From Tachypleus tridentatus (Eukaryota > Arthropoda > Merostomata > Xiphosura > Limulidae): a DNA stretch of 64,000 nt. Positions 1 through 13,100 of the stretch are shown in pieces. Numbering within the stretch: the first letter of the stretch is position 1; the number at the start of each line of letters is the position of its first letter. The notes beneath the pieces were generated by a model. That model was not told where the DNA came from, ran no database searches, and saw nothing but the letters and a program-made list of their open reading frames with translations. The translations under genes were made by a program, and so were the position numbers. The stretch is taken from NCBI RefSeq assembly GCF_004210375.1, contig NW_027467782.1, positions 38,181,771 to 38,245,770 of the forward strand, in the 5' to 3' direction.

Positions 1-1180
1 CAAGCCCATGACTCTTCTTCTGGGTGGTGATGTCCAAACCATGATGAAAACTGTGCTCGTGTATCTTAGGATGGCTGGTTCGGGTGTTAAAACTTTTATT
101 AAAATAAAGTAGAGAACAACATTTAAACCTTCTTAGGTCATGTTAATAAATGTTTTAATATCCACAAAGGCTGCCTTGAGATACATTTTTACTTCAAGTA
201 AGTTTCTTGTCATCACAAAAAACTGCTCAATCTTGTTGTGAAACCAGATATATAGAAAACATTGAATACAAAGCTCAAATTGGATTGATATAAATTGCAG
301 GAAGATGATCTCTTGGCTTATAATAAAATCGGCATTAGGTTTTCTTCAACAAGGCTTCTTTCTTAACTAGAACTAAGTGACAAGCACAAAAATGGTGTTC
401 AGAATACAGTATAGAACAGAATTACTAGCAATGGCCAAGACGTTGTTGAAAAAGTGCTAATTATAATAAACTGTAGTAAGAAACAATATCTGCTTTTTCC
501 CAGCAAGTCTTGCTGTTGTAAAGTGTTACATTTAAAGGAAATTGAATAGGATTCTCAACTCCTTTGTTGAGTTAGTTAAAATAAACACTGATGAAATCAC
601 AGAAGAGTTTACTCAGTTTCTTCACAATTAGTTCATGGCTAATTTCAGTACATTTAGTGATTTCAACTCGGAGAATAAAAGAGCAGATGCATTTTGGAAA
701 AGCACTTTTATAAAGTATCCAAATTTGTAGAGTGTGATGGAAGATTTTTCTGTCTTGTCATATGGACAAACTAGTTTGGAGACTGGAATCTCAGTGAACT
801 CCAAGGTGAGAATGTCCTAAGCAAAAGGATACACACACAACACAAAACTAGTTTATGATGCTAATAAGCATGCTGTAAGTCTAGATCATTCTGCAAATTA
901 TTATATTTGTGAAAGGGGTGAGAAAAGCATTTGGAAACAGAAAAGTTTGGTAGAAAAGTGAGAAAACCTAGATTAACTGAAAAAAGAGAAAAACGATTGT
1001 ACTTTGACATACAAACCCAAGAAGTCTCAAGTGATGAAAATGTGAAACCTGCAGCAGTAGAGATGAAACTGAATCTATTCTGAAAGGTCATTAAGAGAAA
1101 ACCATGATTGGATCAAGTCAAAGAAGAAATGGAAATGTGACACAGACTGGGACATTGATCTTTTTGTGCATAGAATATTT
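1..1180 (+). pseudogene. Decayed hAT-like transposase, C-terminal part (left copy)
   Basis: Plus-strand frames, broken by several stops, give segments like the C-terminal end of a hAT-related transposase family common in invertebrate and fish genomes. There is an FW-containing stretch, then LSYGQTSLETGISVNSK near 750-810, which matches the family's LSHGQxxVERGFSVNK block. That block is equivalent to the hAT dimerisation motif. It is followed by HNTKLVYDANKHAV and a lysine-rich tail. The family is recalled from memory, and frame jumps are needed. A short Penelope-like terminal piece (about 71-150) lies inside the 5' part. A second copy sits in the right arm. Confidence 0.5.
71..150 (-). mobile_element. 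Penelope-like terminal fragment with degenerate hammerhead-like segment
   Basis: The segment begins ATGGCTGGTTCGGGTGTTAA and runs to ACCTTCTTAGGTCATG. It is closely related to 56820-56905 and shares the GGCTGGTATGGGT-type start with the fold-back at 43901. Read in reverse it keeps a GACCTAAGAAGGT stem, which in intact Penelope-like terminal repeats belongs to a hammerhead ribozyme with a CTGANGA...GAAA core. That core is not preserved here. The family call is from memory. Confidence 0.4.
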
Positions 1181-2232
1181 ATGTCAGTGAAAATTATTCC
1201 ACACATTTGTGAAATTGAAAACATGGCTTGGATAGTTGACGTTTTATTGATACACATATAATATATTTTATTAAATAATTAGAAATACACCAAAATAGTT
1301 TCTGAATACTGTCTTTATTTATTTTGCAAATTAAGCTCTTAACATTAATACTGTGTACTCATTTGTCAATTTAAAGCACAATTATAATCATATTGTTAAA
1401 ATGGTAGCTTTCCTGGCCCTTGAAACCCAAAAGAAAGTCTTTATAAAGTTCTGGAATTTGTTCTGCCAAGTTTTATCCATTGACTTTATCTCATCATTCT
1501 TTATCCTCTGTTGTTTCCATTCTTATCCCTCCTATTCTTTCTTATATTTGTCTAAGGCAATGTCAAACCTTTTGGGCAAAGTTACTGTCAAAAGGATTTA
1601 TCACCCTCTCCAAGATTTATTTTCATCTGTTTCTCACATCCCGAAGCACTGGGGGATTTGGTCATCATTCTGTCCTATGTTTCTAGACCTTCCTGAGTTT
1701 ATAGTGATGAGTTTTCTCACTTTTCAATGTTCTTTTTTGTTTGAAACTTTGGATGACCAAGATTGATGTTTCTTCATATTCCCATTTTTGCAGCATCCAT
1801 ATTTTTTGTTAGTTGAGTTAAGAAAGTTGAAAATGACAGCAGGTAGAGTTACTAGTTTTGTCACAAATATAAATGGGAAGTAATTATAAACATCTGAAAA
1901 TAAGTTGTCTAATAAAAAATTTATAATTACTGTTATAAGGTAAAACCTGTCAAGTAATATAGAATTGAAAATAAAGACAGCTGTATGTTTCACATGTATT
2001 TGCAAAAAAAAACCCAAAAAACTTGTCTTTGCTTTTGTCAATTCTGTAATTATGGAGTTTCTCCAAACATTAATAGTTTCAGTTCTTAATCATATATTAA
2101 GTGATATGTTACTTCTTTACACATGTATACAAAATTTGACTTGCCATAGATTTTTGTATTAGCTATGGAAACATTTATTTAGTTATAGGCAGGTTATTAA
2201 TTAACTATTGTGTTTTCTTTCTTTGAACATAG

Positions 2233-2278
2233 GGTGTATTCATTCATCTGTAAATCTGTTACTTTTGGTGGTTACAAG
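2233..2278 (+). pseudogene. Left-arm copy of the 46 bp host exon at 50175-50220
   Basis: The 46 bases are identical to the right-arm exon, with the same pyrimidine-rich acceptor ending in ACATAG and a donor AAG|GTGTGT. In the frame used by the right copy it reads V-Y-S-F-I-C-K-S-V-T-F-G-G-Y-K after one carried base. By itself the exon is intact. The next exon copy (5260) is frameshifted, so this gene copy looks non-functional unless the difference is an assembly or base-calling error. Confidence 0.45.
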
Positions 2279-4389
2279 GTGTGTATAAATTTGATATATA
2301 ATGTTTAGTAATTATTTGTATACTCTAGTTCTTACTAACAGATAAATAATTGTTTGCATTTATAATATTTAATATTTGTAATGAAAGAGGGGTATATATA
2401 CTTTCACACTAACAACAAACTAATTTGCTATAAAAATTACATCAAGGTGCAGGAACATAAATTTAGCCAAACCAGTTTATCAAATGTAAAGTGTGTAAGA
2501 CAGAAAACATGTGAGCAGTGATACATCTGAATTTCAGTTTGTATTGAACAAACAACTGTGGGTAGTTTACTACAAGACTGTTACAAGTGTATATTTGGTG
2601 CATTAACATGTCTTAAGAAGCTCTGTTATGTTTTAAATAAAAATATAATTTCAAAGTTCTTGCTTACTGCCTTAAGGAAGTTTAACTGTTTTATTATAAT
2701 TGCACAAAGTTGTTTTTTATAAAGATTTCAGTTTTTGTCATAAGCATTTGATAGCATGACAAGTGGTGAATATCAGTAACGTAGATATAATATACTTTAA
2801 ACTTGATGTTATTTCTCGAAACTTTGTAATAGAAAAAAATAGTTGAAAATCATTTGTTTTTTCTTTAATTCATTCATAAAATCTAAATTGAAAATTGAAA
2901 AATGTAATATAAGAAAGAAAGAAACATATCAGGAATTTAAAATTTACTGAAAATACTATATCTTTCTTTTCTCAAAATTAATTTTTGTCAACTCTTAGTT
3001 TAGTTCAGCAACACTTTCACAATTAGCCTTTTTTTCTCTGTTCAGAAGTCTGAAACAATATATGATACTAGGATGTATTTTATTAGAATAAGATATTTAT
3101 GTTTGTTTATATACTAAGAAATAAAATTTTGATCACTCTAAAATATTATTAGAAATAAAAATGAATCATGAAGCAAGGTGCTTAAGTTTAACTCTTTCAA
3201 TCTGGCTATTGTTTACTATGGATGATGGAAGAGTTTGTTATACCAGTTACTATGGCATGAAAACTTAGCCAATAATCTATATCTTAATACTATGTAAGTT
3301 TTAAGTTCTAATTCTGTAAGGAAATATGTTTTGAAATATCCTGAATTCCCTAGTGTTACACAGTAACATATTTTCTTTTTATGTAAAAGTCTATGGTTGG
3401 TCTTGCTTAGTGGTTTGTGTAACACCAGTTAATGGCAGTTACAAAACAATGTTTCTCCAGACTTTGGGAACATAGTTGCACTCTAAGAATCATGGTCTCT
3501 ACTTGGTCTTATATCAATAGACCATTATTAGATACTGTGTATTAGCTGTTTTCTGTCATGTAAAAGTTAGGGACAGATAGTTTAGATAACCTCTGTTTAG
3601 CTTTCAAAAATATATAAAATAAAAATAAAATGAATAAGCAATGTCTATTAAAACCCTTTTTACAACTTTTAGTTAAAAGGTAGGAAACCAGTTGAGTCTT
3701 AATAAAAGTTGTTTTTTCAGATTTTTAAAAAAAATGTCACCATTCTAGCTACTTGAGTTTTAGAGATCATAGTCATTAATAAATGTATATGTATATATCT
3801 TGTTGTACATAGTTAATTCTCTTGACTCAGTTGCAGTATTCATGCTGACATGTAGTTTACAGATTTAATACCATTCTTATCATGTTGGCCAGTTGTTAAT
3901 GAATTCACTAGTTACATCCTGTTATCACAAAATCTGCTCCATACCTTTGCTTTGTAGGTTTATTACAAGAGTATCAGTTGAAAAGAATAACCTGAAACTT
4001 TGCTGTTGACCAGCTGCTTTCCCTCTTTATCTGTCAGTTTCAAAATTAGGGACATATATATTGCTGTGCTTGAAAATGTTTAAGACTGGAACAACAATTT
4101 TTAATCTCCTCATCAAGACTTGAATTCTAAGTTTGATCTCAGTATTTTGCAAATGTTAAATGCTTTTCTGACTTTTGTCCTATAGGTAATATAGTTTAAT
4201 TTTTTTTTGTTGGAACAAATGTTAAACAGCTTTTATTAAATTCAGGTACTCCAATTTATAAATTGTACTCCCTTTCCAGGCCAATTCAATTGAACAAAAT
4301 TAAAATAAGGTAGCTGCTATAGGATTTTAAAATCATACCCCTTAACTGTATGTAAGAAAAATTAATTGTTAGTTTTACATACAAATGTT

Positions 4390-4515
4390 ATCAGTGTGTG
4401 TTGTTATTACCTGTTGTAACGTTTGTTATCAGTCACCTGCCAACATTTGTTATTAGTCACCTGTTGTAACGTTTGTTATTAGTCACTGTTGTATCGTTTA
4501 TTATTAGTTACCTGC
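4390..4515 (+). repeat. Short tandem repeat, about 26-30 bp unit, four copies
   Basis: The unit is close to ACCTGTTGTAACGTTTGTTA followed by TTAGTC, repeated about four times with substitutions. The right-arm counterpart (about 47935-48045) has a different copy number, so this array is one place where the two arms can be told apart. Confidence 0.75.
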
Positions 4516-4929
4516 TGTAACTAGATAATTTTAAAAATACTATTATGCTGTGTAAATACTATTTATGTATTAATAATATTGAATAATTTTATAGTTGTTT
4601 CTGTTACAACTATCAGACAAAAAGAGCTTACCACAAGTTTTGGAGAATCACTCATCTTCTGTGTAAAGACAATGTGATATTAACTACAATATTAATGATA
4701 TTTTGGTTAATTGTTTTCTGGGAAGGTCGTAGGCTCACAAGTAATATGATGGATAAATAGTTTAGAAAAATGTATTAAAAGGGTACATGTGGTTCATGGA
4801 CACTTAGTAATTAGAGGATTAAAAATTATCATTTTTTCTTAAATTATCCTTTCATTTATTTCACCTCATGGATAGGCCATTTGGCATAGTTTGTATTAAG
4901 ATATGACAAACAGTGCAACAATATGATAA

Positions 4930-5065
4930 TTCTGAGCTTCTTTAATATATCTTCACAATGCCTGGCAAAATTGTTAAAGATTACAAATAATTTGTAAAAC
5001 CAAAAATAATATTATTTTAATTAAAGGTTCTTTATTTTGTATTCTAGTTATTTGCACTCAGATTT
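4930..5065 (+). repeat. Diverged copy of a dispersed repeat also at 57930 and 59281
   Basis: The run from TATCTTCACAATG through AAAGATTACAAATAATTTGT to the TTTGCACTCAG region follows the order of landmarks in the repeats at 57930-58260 and 59281-59640. Similarity is patchy. The right arm carries the duplicate at about 47385-47525 on the minus strand. Confidence 0.4.
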
Positions 5066-5259
5066 TGAATATTTTGAGTGTTATCATCAACATATTGTGC
5101 AATGAAATATTTAAAATTAAAAGTAGAAAAAAATATACATGCATTTTAACTTTTCATCAAAGTTGATGTTATATTCTTAATAGTAAGTTTTTACTTGTCA
5201 CAAAATTTAATATTTTTATGTTTTAGAATCCAAAGAAATTTATTTCTCTTTCCTTCCAG

Positions 5260-5334
5260 TGTCTCCTAAGTAGCTTGAACAAAGACTGTGTAAGCAGAAC
5301 AATTAATCTAGCTCTCTGTACTTGCTATATCTAA
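5260..5334 (+). pseudogene. Left-arm copy of the last host exon, frameshifted
   Basis: A strong acceptor (CTCTTTCCTTCCAG, ending at 5259) is followed by an exon that starts C-L-L-S-S-L-N-K-D-C, as in the right-arm exon 47059-47175. A net loss of five bases in the CT/GT-rich middle shifts the frame and brings a stop at 5332, giving 24 codons instead of 38. This may be a real pseudogenising change or a consensus error in the contig end. It is one of the clearest functional differences between the two arms. Confidence 0.5.
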
Positions 5335-6671
5335 CTCACAGCTAGAAAATCTAACAGTTAAAACTTTGTGAAATGTTCATCAAACTGAATTTTAAGATTT
5401 TCCCTTAAGGGTTGTTTTTAAATAAAGAAATTAAAACATAGATAATATAAAACTTTGGACTAGAATGTAAACTGTGATACTAACTTCATTGATAATAAGA
5501 TTGTTTTATTAATTTTGAATGTTAGAACATATGTTCCAGTATGGGTGCCTGTAATTATGGTTAATGTGTTTTATATATTTATATTTAAGATACAAATTGT
5601 AAAACTTTGTGCTTCTGTTATGTAACAAAGAGAGGTTTGCTTGAGGCAGAAGATGTGATTTCATGACAGGTTAAGTCAGCTAAGTTTTAATATGCAGACA
5701 CTAGTCTTTGTTAAGATAACATTAAATTTGTCAATAAAACCCTTAAAATGTTCAAGAACATATGCAGTAAAATTAATGCTTCACATTTACACCTATCAGC
5801 TTATGTTTTCATATGTGGTATAATTTGCTTTTAGGTGTATATATATGCTAAATTTACACACACTACTATTTATATTTATAAGCAACATTATTTTTTAATA
5901 GGTTCAAAACCATAACGATTCAGATCTGTGGGTTGATTTTAACCTGATGGTCAGAGTTTATCAATAGTAGACCTTAATTGGATGAAGATGTGAGTTTTTG
6001 TGTAAAGTATTAATTTTTTTAGTGTGAATTTCTTTAGTTTAATATAACAATCATGCAGTTTTACTAAGTGCATTATAAGTGTAAATGTGTGAATTCCTTT
6101 GTTATAAATATCTATTGGATCTATGAATTTAATTTTGAATAAAAATCACACCAGCCAACTTGTTTTATTTTCACTTCTAAAGTCTAAAAGGCTTTTGGTG
6201 TACTTATTACAAACTGCTTGGACATTCTGAGTTTAATTTCCTCTCAAGTGATTCAACAAACATTTGGAAAAGGGAAAACAAATATTGAGAGTTTTTCATG
6301 TATACTTGTCACCCTATGATCTATTGAAGACTGCACTTGTTTTAATAAGTTCTAAATTGTTCAAGCATTTTTGTAGGTTTGTTCACTCATGTAGTTTTGT
6401 CAATGAATGCTTATTCTCAGTTATACAATGAGAATAACAACTACCCCATATTTTTGAAAAGTTTAAATAAAAAACTCAACCCAGATTATGGAGCTTTTAT
6501 TAAAGAAAGCCTCTAAAAACATCAACCCTTCATATTTAACCATTAACAGTTTCTTGTTGTTTTATTTGGTTGCTATTATTATTTTAAAAGATGCAATATT
6601 TGTACTTATCTTTGATCCTCTTTTATAATATCTTCTCTTAAAAAATATTGAATCAGGTGTATGTATTATAT

Positions 6672-7171
6672 NNNNNNNNNNNNNNNNNNNNNNNNNNNNN
6701 NNNNNNNNNNNNNNNNNNNNNNNNNNNNNNNNNNNNNNNNNNNNNNNNNNNNNNNNNNNNNNNNNNNNNNNNNNNNNNNNNNNNNNNNNNNNNNNNNNNN
6801 NNNNNNNNNNNNNNNNNNNNNNNNNNNNNNNNNNNNNNNNNNNNNNNNNNNNNNNNNNNNNNNNNNNNNNNNNNNNNNNNNNNNNNNNNNNNNNNNNNNN
6901 NNNNNNNNNNNNNNNNNNNNNNNNNNNNNNNNNNNNNNNNNNNNNNNNNNNNNNNNNNNNNNNNNNNNNNNNNNNNNNNNNNNNNNNNNNNNNNNNNNNN
7001 NNNNNNNNNNNNNNNNNNNNNNNNNNNNNNNNNNNNNNNNNNNNNNNNNNNNNNNNNNNNNNNNNNNNNNNNNNNNNNNNNNNNNNNNNNNNNNNNNNNN
7101 NNNNNNNNNNNNNNNNNNNNNNNNNNNNNNNNNNNNNNNNNNNNNNNNNNNNNNNNNNNNNNNNNNNNNNN
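6672..7171. other. Assembly gap of exactly 500 N
   Basis: Five hundred consecutive undetermined bases. The round length suggests a placeholder of unknown true size joining two contigs. The left inverted arm stops at this gap, so order and orientation across it are uncertain. Confidence 0.99.
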
Positions 7172-8581
7172 ACTTTTAAAGTTCTCGTCCATTGTCAGAT
7201 AAAGTGATTTCAATCGCATGTTAGAAGTATGTACTATTAAAGCTATAATTTTAAAAAGCCATACTTCATACATGTAAGCTGAATTATGAATGTATGTATT
7301 TTGAAATACCAATGTCTTCTGAAAGTAAGTTCATAAGATTTTCTAGTTATCATTACATTACCTTAATTTAAACTACTGTTTTAACAGGTTTTCTTTTATT
7401 TTTACATTCCAAATACGATTTTCTTTGTTTTATAAATTCACGCTTTTACGTGAATAACAGAAGCGTAATGCTTCATTTTTTTGTAAAATTACAACGATAA
7501 GAGTGTAAGCACCAACATTTTGAGCAACAAAATTTGTGTTTGTTAGAACTACAGTTTCGTTCCCTGAGAGCTAATGGACAGAAAAAGACTCGTTAGGTTA
7601 GAAACGTGGAAGTTCGATCACATTTGGAAGAAGCCATCAGTGGCAAATGGTGTTGGCTTGAGAGAAGTGATACATGGTCAGTCGAAGTATTAAGTAATGT
7701 GGAACAAAAGATTGTGCATTTCATTCTGTAATGAAGTCTGTTCTGTATAACTGAAGAACAAAGTTGCTTTATGAAACTTCATATTATGTAAAACTAGAAT
7801 TCAGTAAGTTTTTATTGCCAATATTACTTGGCTTGTATAAGTTTTATAGTTGCAATAAATACTAGAACGAATTTGGTTTGGGGGTTATCAAATTACAGTT
7901 TTGCCATTTAAATAGTTTTGCTTTGAAAACACTGTAGACCAGTAACTCCTGTGATTTTTCAGATGATGGCCGCGTAAGTCAGGCTGAAAATGTGTTTCTT
8001 GATGAATACATTATTCCTTAAATAGAGTTTTCTTTAGTATGCAATGTTTAATAATACAGTCCACGAATCAAGTTTTAGAGGACCTGATGTGGTTCCAGTA
8101 TTGTGGGTCATTGTGGTGCGTGAAGAAAATTTTGAGATAAATATTTAAATATCACATAGTAAGAAATAAACGATAACTATTGTTAAGAGAGTTTTAAGGC
8201 TTTGGTAACAGTCATTAAAGTGTGTCACTTACAAATAGCAATAATAACCAGAAACCTTAACTATAGTTATGAAAGTAACCTCGCGTCATAAATGGTAAGG
8301 GTACTTAGTATATTTGTGATAGTGATAGTTTCAAGTGTTTTCGTACTTTGTCGCATGTTTAGTCTGATTCAAGATATTTTAAAAGTTCTGATCAACACTA
8401 CATGTATGGGGATAAATAAAACCTCAAGGTTATCTCACATAAAAGTATTAAATATCCTGTTATTTAAAAACGTCCATGTTTATTACAATAATAGGAAATT
8501 AAATCTATAATAAAAGATTGATACTACAGTGTTTCGCTAACGTGTTTTGAAAGTCAAAGTAATGAAATAAAAAAGGTGTAA
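7172..8581. other. Start of second contig, no recognised feature
   Basis: AT-rich sequence upstream of the first visible PDZ exon. I see no exon with convincing borders and no known repeat. The 72-codon open frame near 8292 has no features supporting a real protein. Confidence 0.5.
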
Positions 8582-8696
8582 TTCACGTTTCGAACTCTAG
8601 ATAATTTACAGTTTGTATGTACTTCACGTTCCAAACTCTAGATAATTTACAGTTTGTATGTACTTCACGTTTCGAACTCTAGATAATTTACAGTTA
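8582..8696. repeat. 41 bp tandem repeat, about 2.8 copies
   Basis: Three successive copies of a unit starting TTCACGTTTCGAACTCTAGA and ending GTTTGTATGTAC, the last one cut short. It lies 120 bases before the PDZ exon, in the intron. Confidence 0.9.
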
Positions 8697-8814
8697 TTCA
8701 TAGTTAAATTTGTTGCAGTTTTCTTTTAGTTTCAGTTTTATGAAACTGTATAATTTTTTTTTTTCATTTTTCCATGAACAATAACAACATTTGTATTTTT
8801 TTCTCAACATCCAG

Positions 8815-8915
8815 CTGTCACCACTATTGAGGATTTTGTAGATACAACTATTGTCTTCAAGAAAGACAACAATGAACTGGGGATTAGTGTCACCGGGGGA
8901 AATGACACCTATTTG
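8815..8915 (+). CDS. PDZ-domain gene, third-last exon (first half of PDZ domain)
   Basis: Acceptor TTTTCTCAACATCCAG precedes and donor TTG|GTAAGA follows. Two carried bases are followed by 33 codons containing F-K-K-D-N-N-E-L-G-I-S-V-T-G-G-N-D. ELGISVTGG is the PDZ carboxylate-binding loop with its following strand (the GLGF position reads ELGI). The exon ends in phase 0, which agrees with the start of the exon at 20219. PDZ domains bind short C-terminal peptides and build scaffolds at membranes and junctions. The N-terminal part of the protein is not visible in the window, so I cannot say which PDZ protein this is. Confidence 0.85.
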
Positions 8916-9429
8916 GTAAGATATTAAAAACTGATGACCAATTCTTAGGTCGGGTTAAGTTTGTAAGTCTACTGTAAGTGACGTCACCAAATGTCTACAA
9001 TAACGAGACATTTATAACTGTAGTAGTCTGCTTCAGAAGAACAATCTATAAAATAACATTGTTTACTTACTTTAAGCATAGAGATTCACAATGGTCCATC
9101 CTCATTGTATTTCCACAGGAGTGAACCCTGAAATTTAGCATTTTTAAGCCCTTATATTTACTGTTCAGCTGCTGGCAGTATTATATTTATTAACGAAATT
9201 TAAATTAGTCTGAGATTTCTCATGGAGACTTCATTCTTAACTCTTTAAGAAACCCACACTGAGGAGATTGAAACTTAATAAATTTGAACCAAATTAGGGT
9301 AATTCTTTAGATATCAGTAACAATACTTGTCACTTCTGTATATTTAAGAGTAAAATGTTTTGCTTGAAACTTTATGAAACACAGTTTGCGAACTACATTT
9401 TGTCTCGTATTTTCATGCAAGGTTACAAA

Positions 9430-9690
9430 AAGGGTTACCTACGTATAGCACTCTTTAATTTTTGACCTGATAGACAGGAGAGAAAGCAACACTCGCCACC
9501 AAATCTTAGGCTACTGTAATTTTGTTTGACAAAATATTTGGATTGGACCGACACTTGTATAGTGCACTCATGGGCGTAAAGTGTGAACATGTTTGTTTGT
9601 ACGGTGAATCATTAACCATGAGGTTCACAGTCCGTATAATCCAGCTACATGGTTACACTCAGCCTCAAACCCCAGATTTGTAAACAATAC
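9430..9690 (-). mobile_element. Strongly degraded tRNA-derived SINE
   Basis: Weak resemblance to the minus-strand SINE body (CAACACTCGCCACCAA, CTTAGGCTACT) and to the head region seen near 29620 (GGTTCACAGTCCG). Old and eroded. The boundaries are rough. Confidence 0.3.
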
Positions 9691-9711
9691 ATACACTTCG
9701 TAAAGATTAGG

Positions 9712-10145
9712 AAATATCCGTATGCGAGTAAAGAACTCCACTAAACTCCTGTAGGGATTTAAGGAAATATCTGTATACCAGTAAAGAACTCCACTAAACT
9801 AGTACTATCCTGTAGAGATTTAAGGAAATATCTGTATACCAGTAAAGAACTCCACTAAACTAGTACTATCCTGTAGAGATTTAAGGAAATATCTGTATAC
9901 CAGTAAAGAACTCCACTAAACTAGTACTGTCCTTTAGAGATTTAAGGAACTATCTGTATACCAGTAAAGAACTCCACTAAACTAGTACTATCCTTTAGAG
10001 ATTTAAGGAACTATCTGAATACCAGTAAAGAACTCCACTAAACTAGTACTATCCTTTAGAGATTTAAGGAAATATCTGTATACCAGTAAAGAACTCCACT
10101 AAACTTGTGCTATCCTGCAGAGATTCTAGTGCTATCCTGTAGAAA
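9712..10145. repeat. 61 bp minisatellite block (unit 1 of the macro-repeat)
   Basis: About seven copies of a 61 bp unit containing CCAGTAAAGAACTCCACTAA and a TACTATCCTGTAGAGATTTA stretch. Later units carry about five copies each, starting near 11238, 12724 and 14209. Confidence 0.9.
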
Positions 10146-13100
10146 TTTAATACTGACGAGAATACTTATTTGAATTAAAACAGAACCATTCTGCTGGAAG
10201 AGGGTCTAACATTTCAAATATTGTCTCAAATGTAATCAACCCTCGTGCTAGTGAGACAATTAAAAGTAATACTTCTTACTCTGACATTGAAAAGACGTCA
10301 AAACTGAAACCTTACGATGTTAGCGCCAGGAAGCGCGTGACGTTAGTAGGAGTTTGTTGACAAAAACTGTGGCTCCTGCCTGTGTTGATTAATTACCACA
10401 TCAAAAGCTATTGGGAAACAGCAACAAGTCGCTGCTAAAAGTGATTTTATTGACTGTACATCATATTGAAAGTCAGAATACCCCATTTGAAAATAGGCTA
10501 AATATAACTTTTCAACACAACTTCTTCTGGTATCTACACCTATGAGATGGTTAAATAAAACTTAAAAGTGAACCATCAACAATGTGTTTGTACTTTTACT
10601 TGAGAACTCTATTGATGCAGAAATCCTACAGAAAAACCTATGTCTTGTAGGTTAGTAAAGGCCGCTACGTGACCTAAAGGTAAAGAAACGTTGTACATAA
10701 AAACTCTGCTTCATCATTAAATATTACACAGTATTCACTATATTTAACCTCCATTTCATTTGACTATTTCAGTTGTGCCACATTTTCGTTTCCTCAACTT
10801 ATAATTATATATTCAAGTTCTTTATTCTTGTGTGTTGTAATTATTCTGTTGTAATTACAAATATTGTTTGCTTGTTTTCTATCCCACGTTACTGTTGATG
10901 AAATTGTGAGAATTCCCACACATTTAATAAATGTTTCTTGTTTTCACACTTGTGCTTTGTTTTATCATTAAGTTATGTTTTATTTTGATGATTCCCAAAC
11001 ATTTAATAAATGTTTCCTGTTATCTCGTTTGTGCTTTGTTTTATTATTTTGTTTTATTGTGAGGATTCCCAAACATTTAATAAATGTTTCATGTTATCAC
11101 GTTTGTGCTTTGTTTTATTATTATGTTTTATTGTGAGGATTCCCAAACATTTAATAAATGTTTCCTGTTACCACGTTTGTGCTTTGTTTTATTATTATAT
11201 CTTATTAATAAATAATATATAATATCTTATACCTTTATAGAAATATCTGTATACCAGTAAAGAACTCCACTAAACTCCTGTAGAGATTTAAGGAACTATC
11301 TGTATACCAGTAAAGAACTCCACTAAACTAGTACTATCCTTTAGAGATTTAAGGAACTATCTGTATACCAGTAAAGAACTCCACTAAACTATTACTATCC
11401 TTTAGAGATTTAAGGAACTATCTGAATACCAGTAAAGAACTCCACTAAACTAGTACTATCATTTAGAGATTTAAGGAAATATCTGTATACCAGTAAAGAA
11501 CTCCACTAAACTTGTGCTATCCTGCAGAGATTCTAGTGCTATCCTGTAGAGATTTAATACTGACGAGAATACTTATTTGAATTAAAACAGAACCACTCTG
11601 CTGGAAGAGGGTCTAACATTTCAAATATTGTCTCAAATGTAATCAACCCTCGTGCTAGTGAGACAATTAAAAGTAATACTTCTTACTCTGACATTGAAAA
11701 GACGTCAAAACTGAAACCTTACGATGTTAGCGCCAGGAAGCGCGTGACGTTAGTAGGAGTTTGTTGACAAAACTGTGGCTCCTGCCTGTGTTGATTAATT
11801 ACCACATCAAAAGCTATTGGGAAACAGCAACAAGTCGCTGCTAAAAGTGATTTTATTGGCTGTACATCATATTGAAAGTCAGAATACCCCATTTGAAAAT
11901 AGGCTAAATATAACTTTTCAACACAACTTCTTCTGGTATCTACACTTATGAGATGGTTAAATAAAACTTAAAAGTGAACCATCAACAATGTGTTTGTACT
12001 TTCACTTGAGAACTCTATTGATGCAGAAATCCTACAGAAAAACCTATGTCTTGTAGGTTAGTAAAGGCCACTACGTGACCTAAAGGTAAAGAAACGTTGT
12101 ACATAAAAACTCTGCTTCATCATTAAATATTACACAGTATTCACTATATTTAACCTCCATTTCATTTGACTATTTCAGTTGTGCCACATTTTCGTTTCCT
12201 CAACTTATAATTATATATTCAAGTTCTTTATTCTTGTGTGTTGTAATTATTCTGTTGTAATTACAAATATTGTTTGCTTGTTTTTTATCCCACGTTACTG
12301 ATGATGAAATTGTGAGAATTCCCACACATTTAATAAATGTTTCTTGTTTTCACACTTGTGCTTTGTTTTATCATTAAGTTATGTTTTATTGTGAGGATTG
12401 CCAAACATTTAATAAAGGTTTCCTGTTTTCACACTTGTGCTTTGTTTTATCATTAAGTTATGTTTTATTTTGATGATTCCCAAACATTTAATAAATGTTT
12501 CCTGTTATCTCGTTTGTTCTTTGTTTTATTATTTTGTTTTATTGTGAGGATTCCCAAACATTTAATAAATGTTTCATGTTATCACGTTTGTGCTTTGTTT
12601 TATTATTATGTTTTATTGTGAGGATTCCCAAACATTTAATAAATGTTTCCTGTTACCACGTTTGTGCTTTGTTTTATTATTATATCTTATTAATAAATAA
12701 GATATAATATCTTGTACCTTTATAGAAATATCTGTATACCAGTAAAGAACTCCACTAAACTCCTGTAGAGATTTAAGGAACTATCTGTATACCAGTAAAG
12801 AACTCCACTAAACTAGTACTATCCTTTAGAGATTTAAGGAACTATCTGTATACCAGTAAAGAACTCCACTAAACTAGTACTATCCTTTAGAGATTTAAGG
12901 AACTATCTGAATACCAGTAAAGAACTCCACTAAACTAGTACTATCATTTAGAGATTTAAGGAAATATCTGTATACCAGTAAAGAACTCCACTAAACTTGT
13001 GCTATCCTGCAGAGATTCTAGTGCTATCCTGTAGAAATTTAATACTGACGAGAATACTTATTTGAATTAAAACAGAACCATTCTGCTGGAAGAGGGTCTA

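Larger units (their letters stand above)
1..6671. repeat. Left arm of a 6.7 kb inverted duplication
   Basis: The whole stretch matches 45702-52460 in reverse complement. Position 1 pairs with about 52460 and position 6671 with about 45702. A hand-aligned 240-base sample (3421-3660) shows two mismatches; other parts show more, plus small indels and a changed copy number in the short repeat near 4400. The arm ends exactly at the N gap, and sequence after the gap does not continue the match. It holds a decayed hAT-like transposase, two host-exon copies and a dispersed repeat. The rest, roughly 1200-2200, 2300-4380 and 5340-6671, is AT-rich with nothing I recognise. It may be a true inverted duplication or an alternative haplotype placed backwards. 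Confidence 0.95.

Noticed and set aside
1353-1766. 137-codon frame and its right-arm copy near 50769
   Set aside because: No domain or exon borders. The right-arm version is shortened by small indels, as expected for non-coding DNA.
6648-7312. Long open frames across the gap
   Set aside because: They consist almost wholly of undetermined bases.
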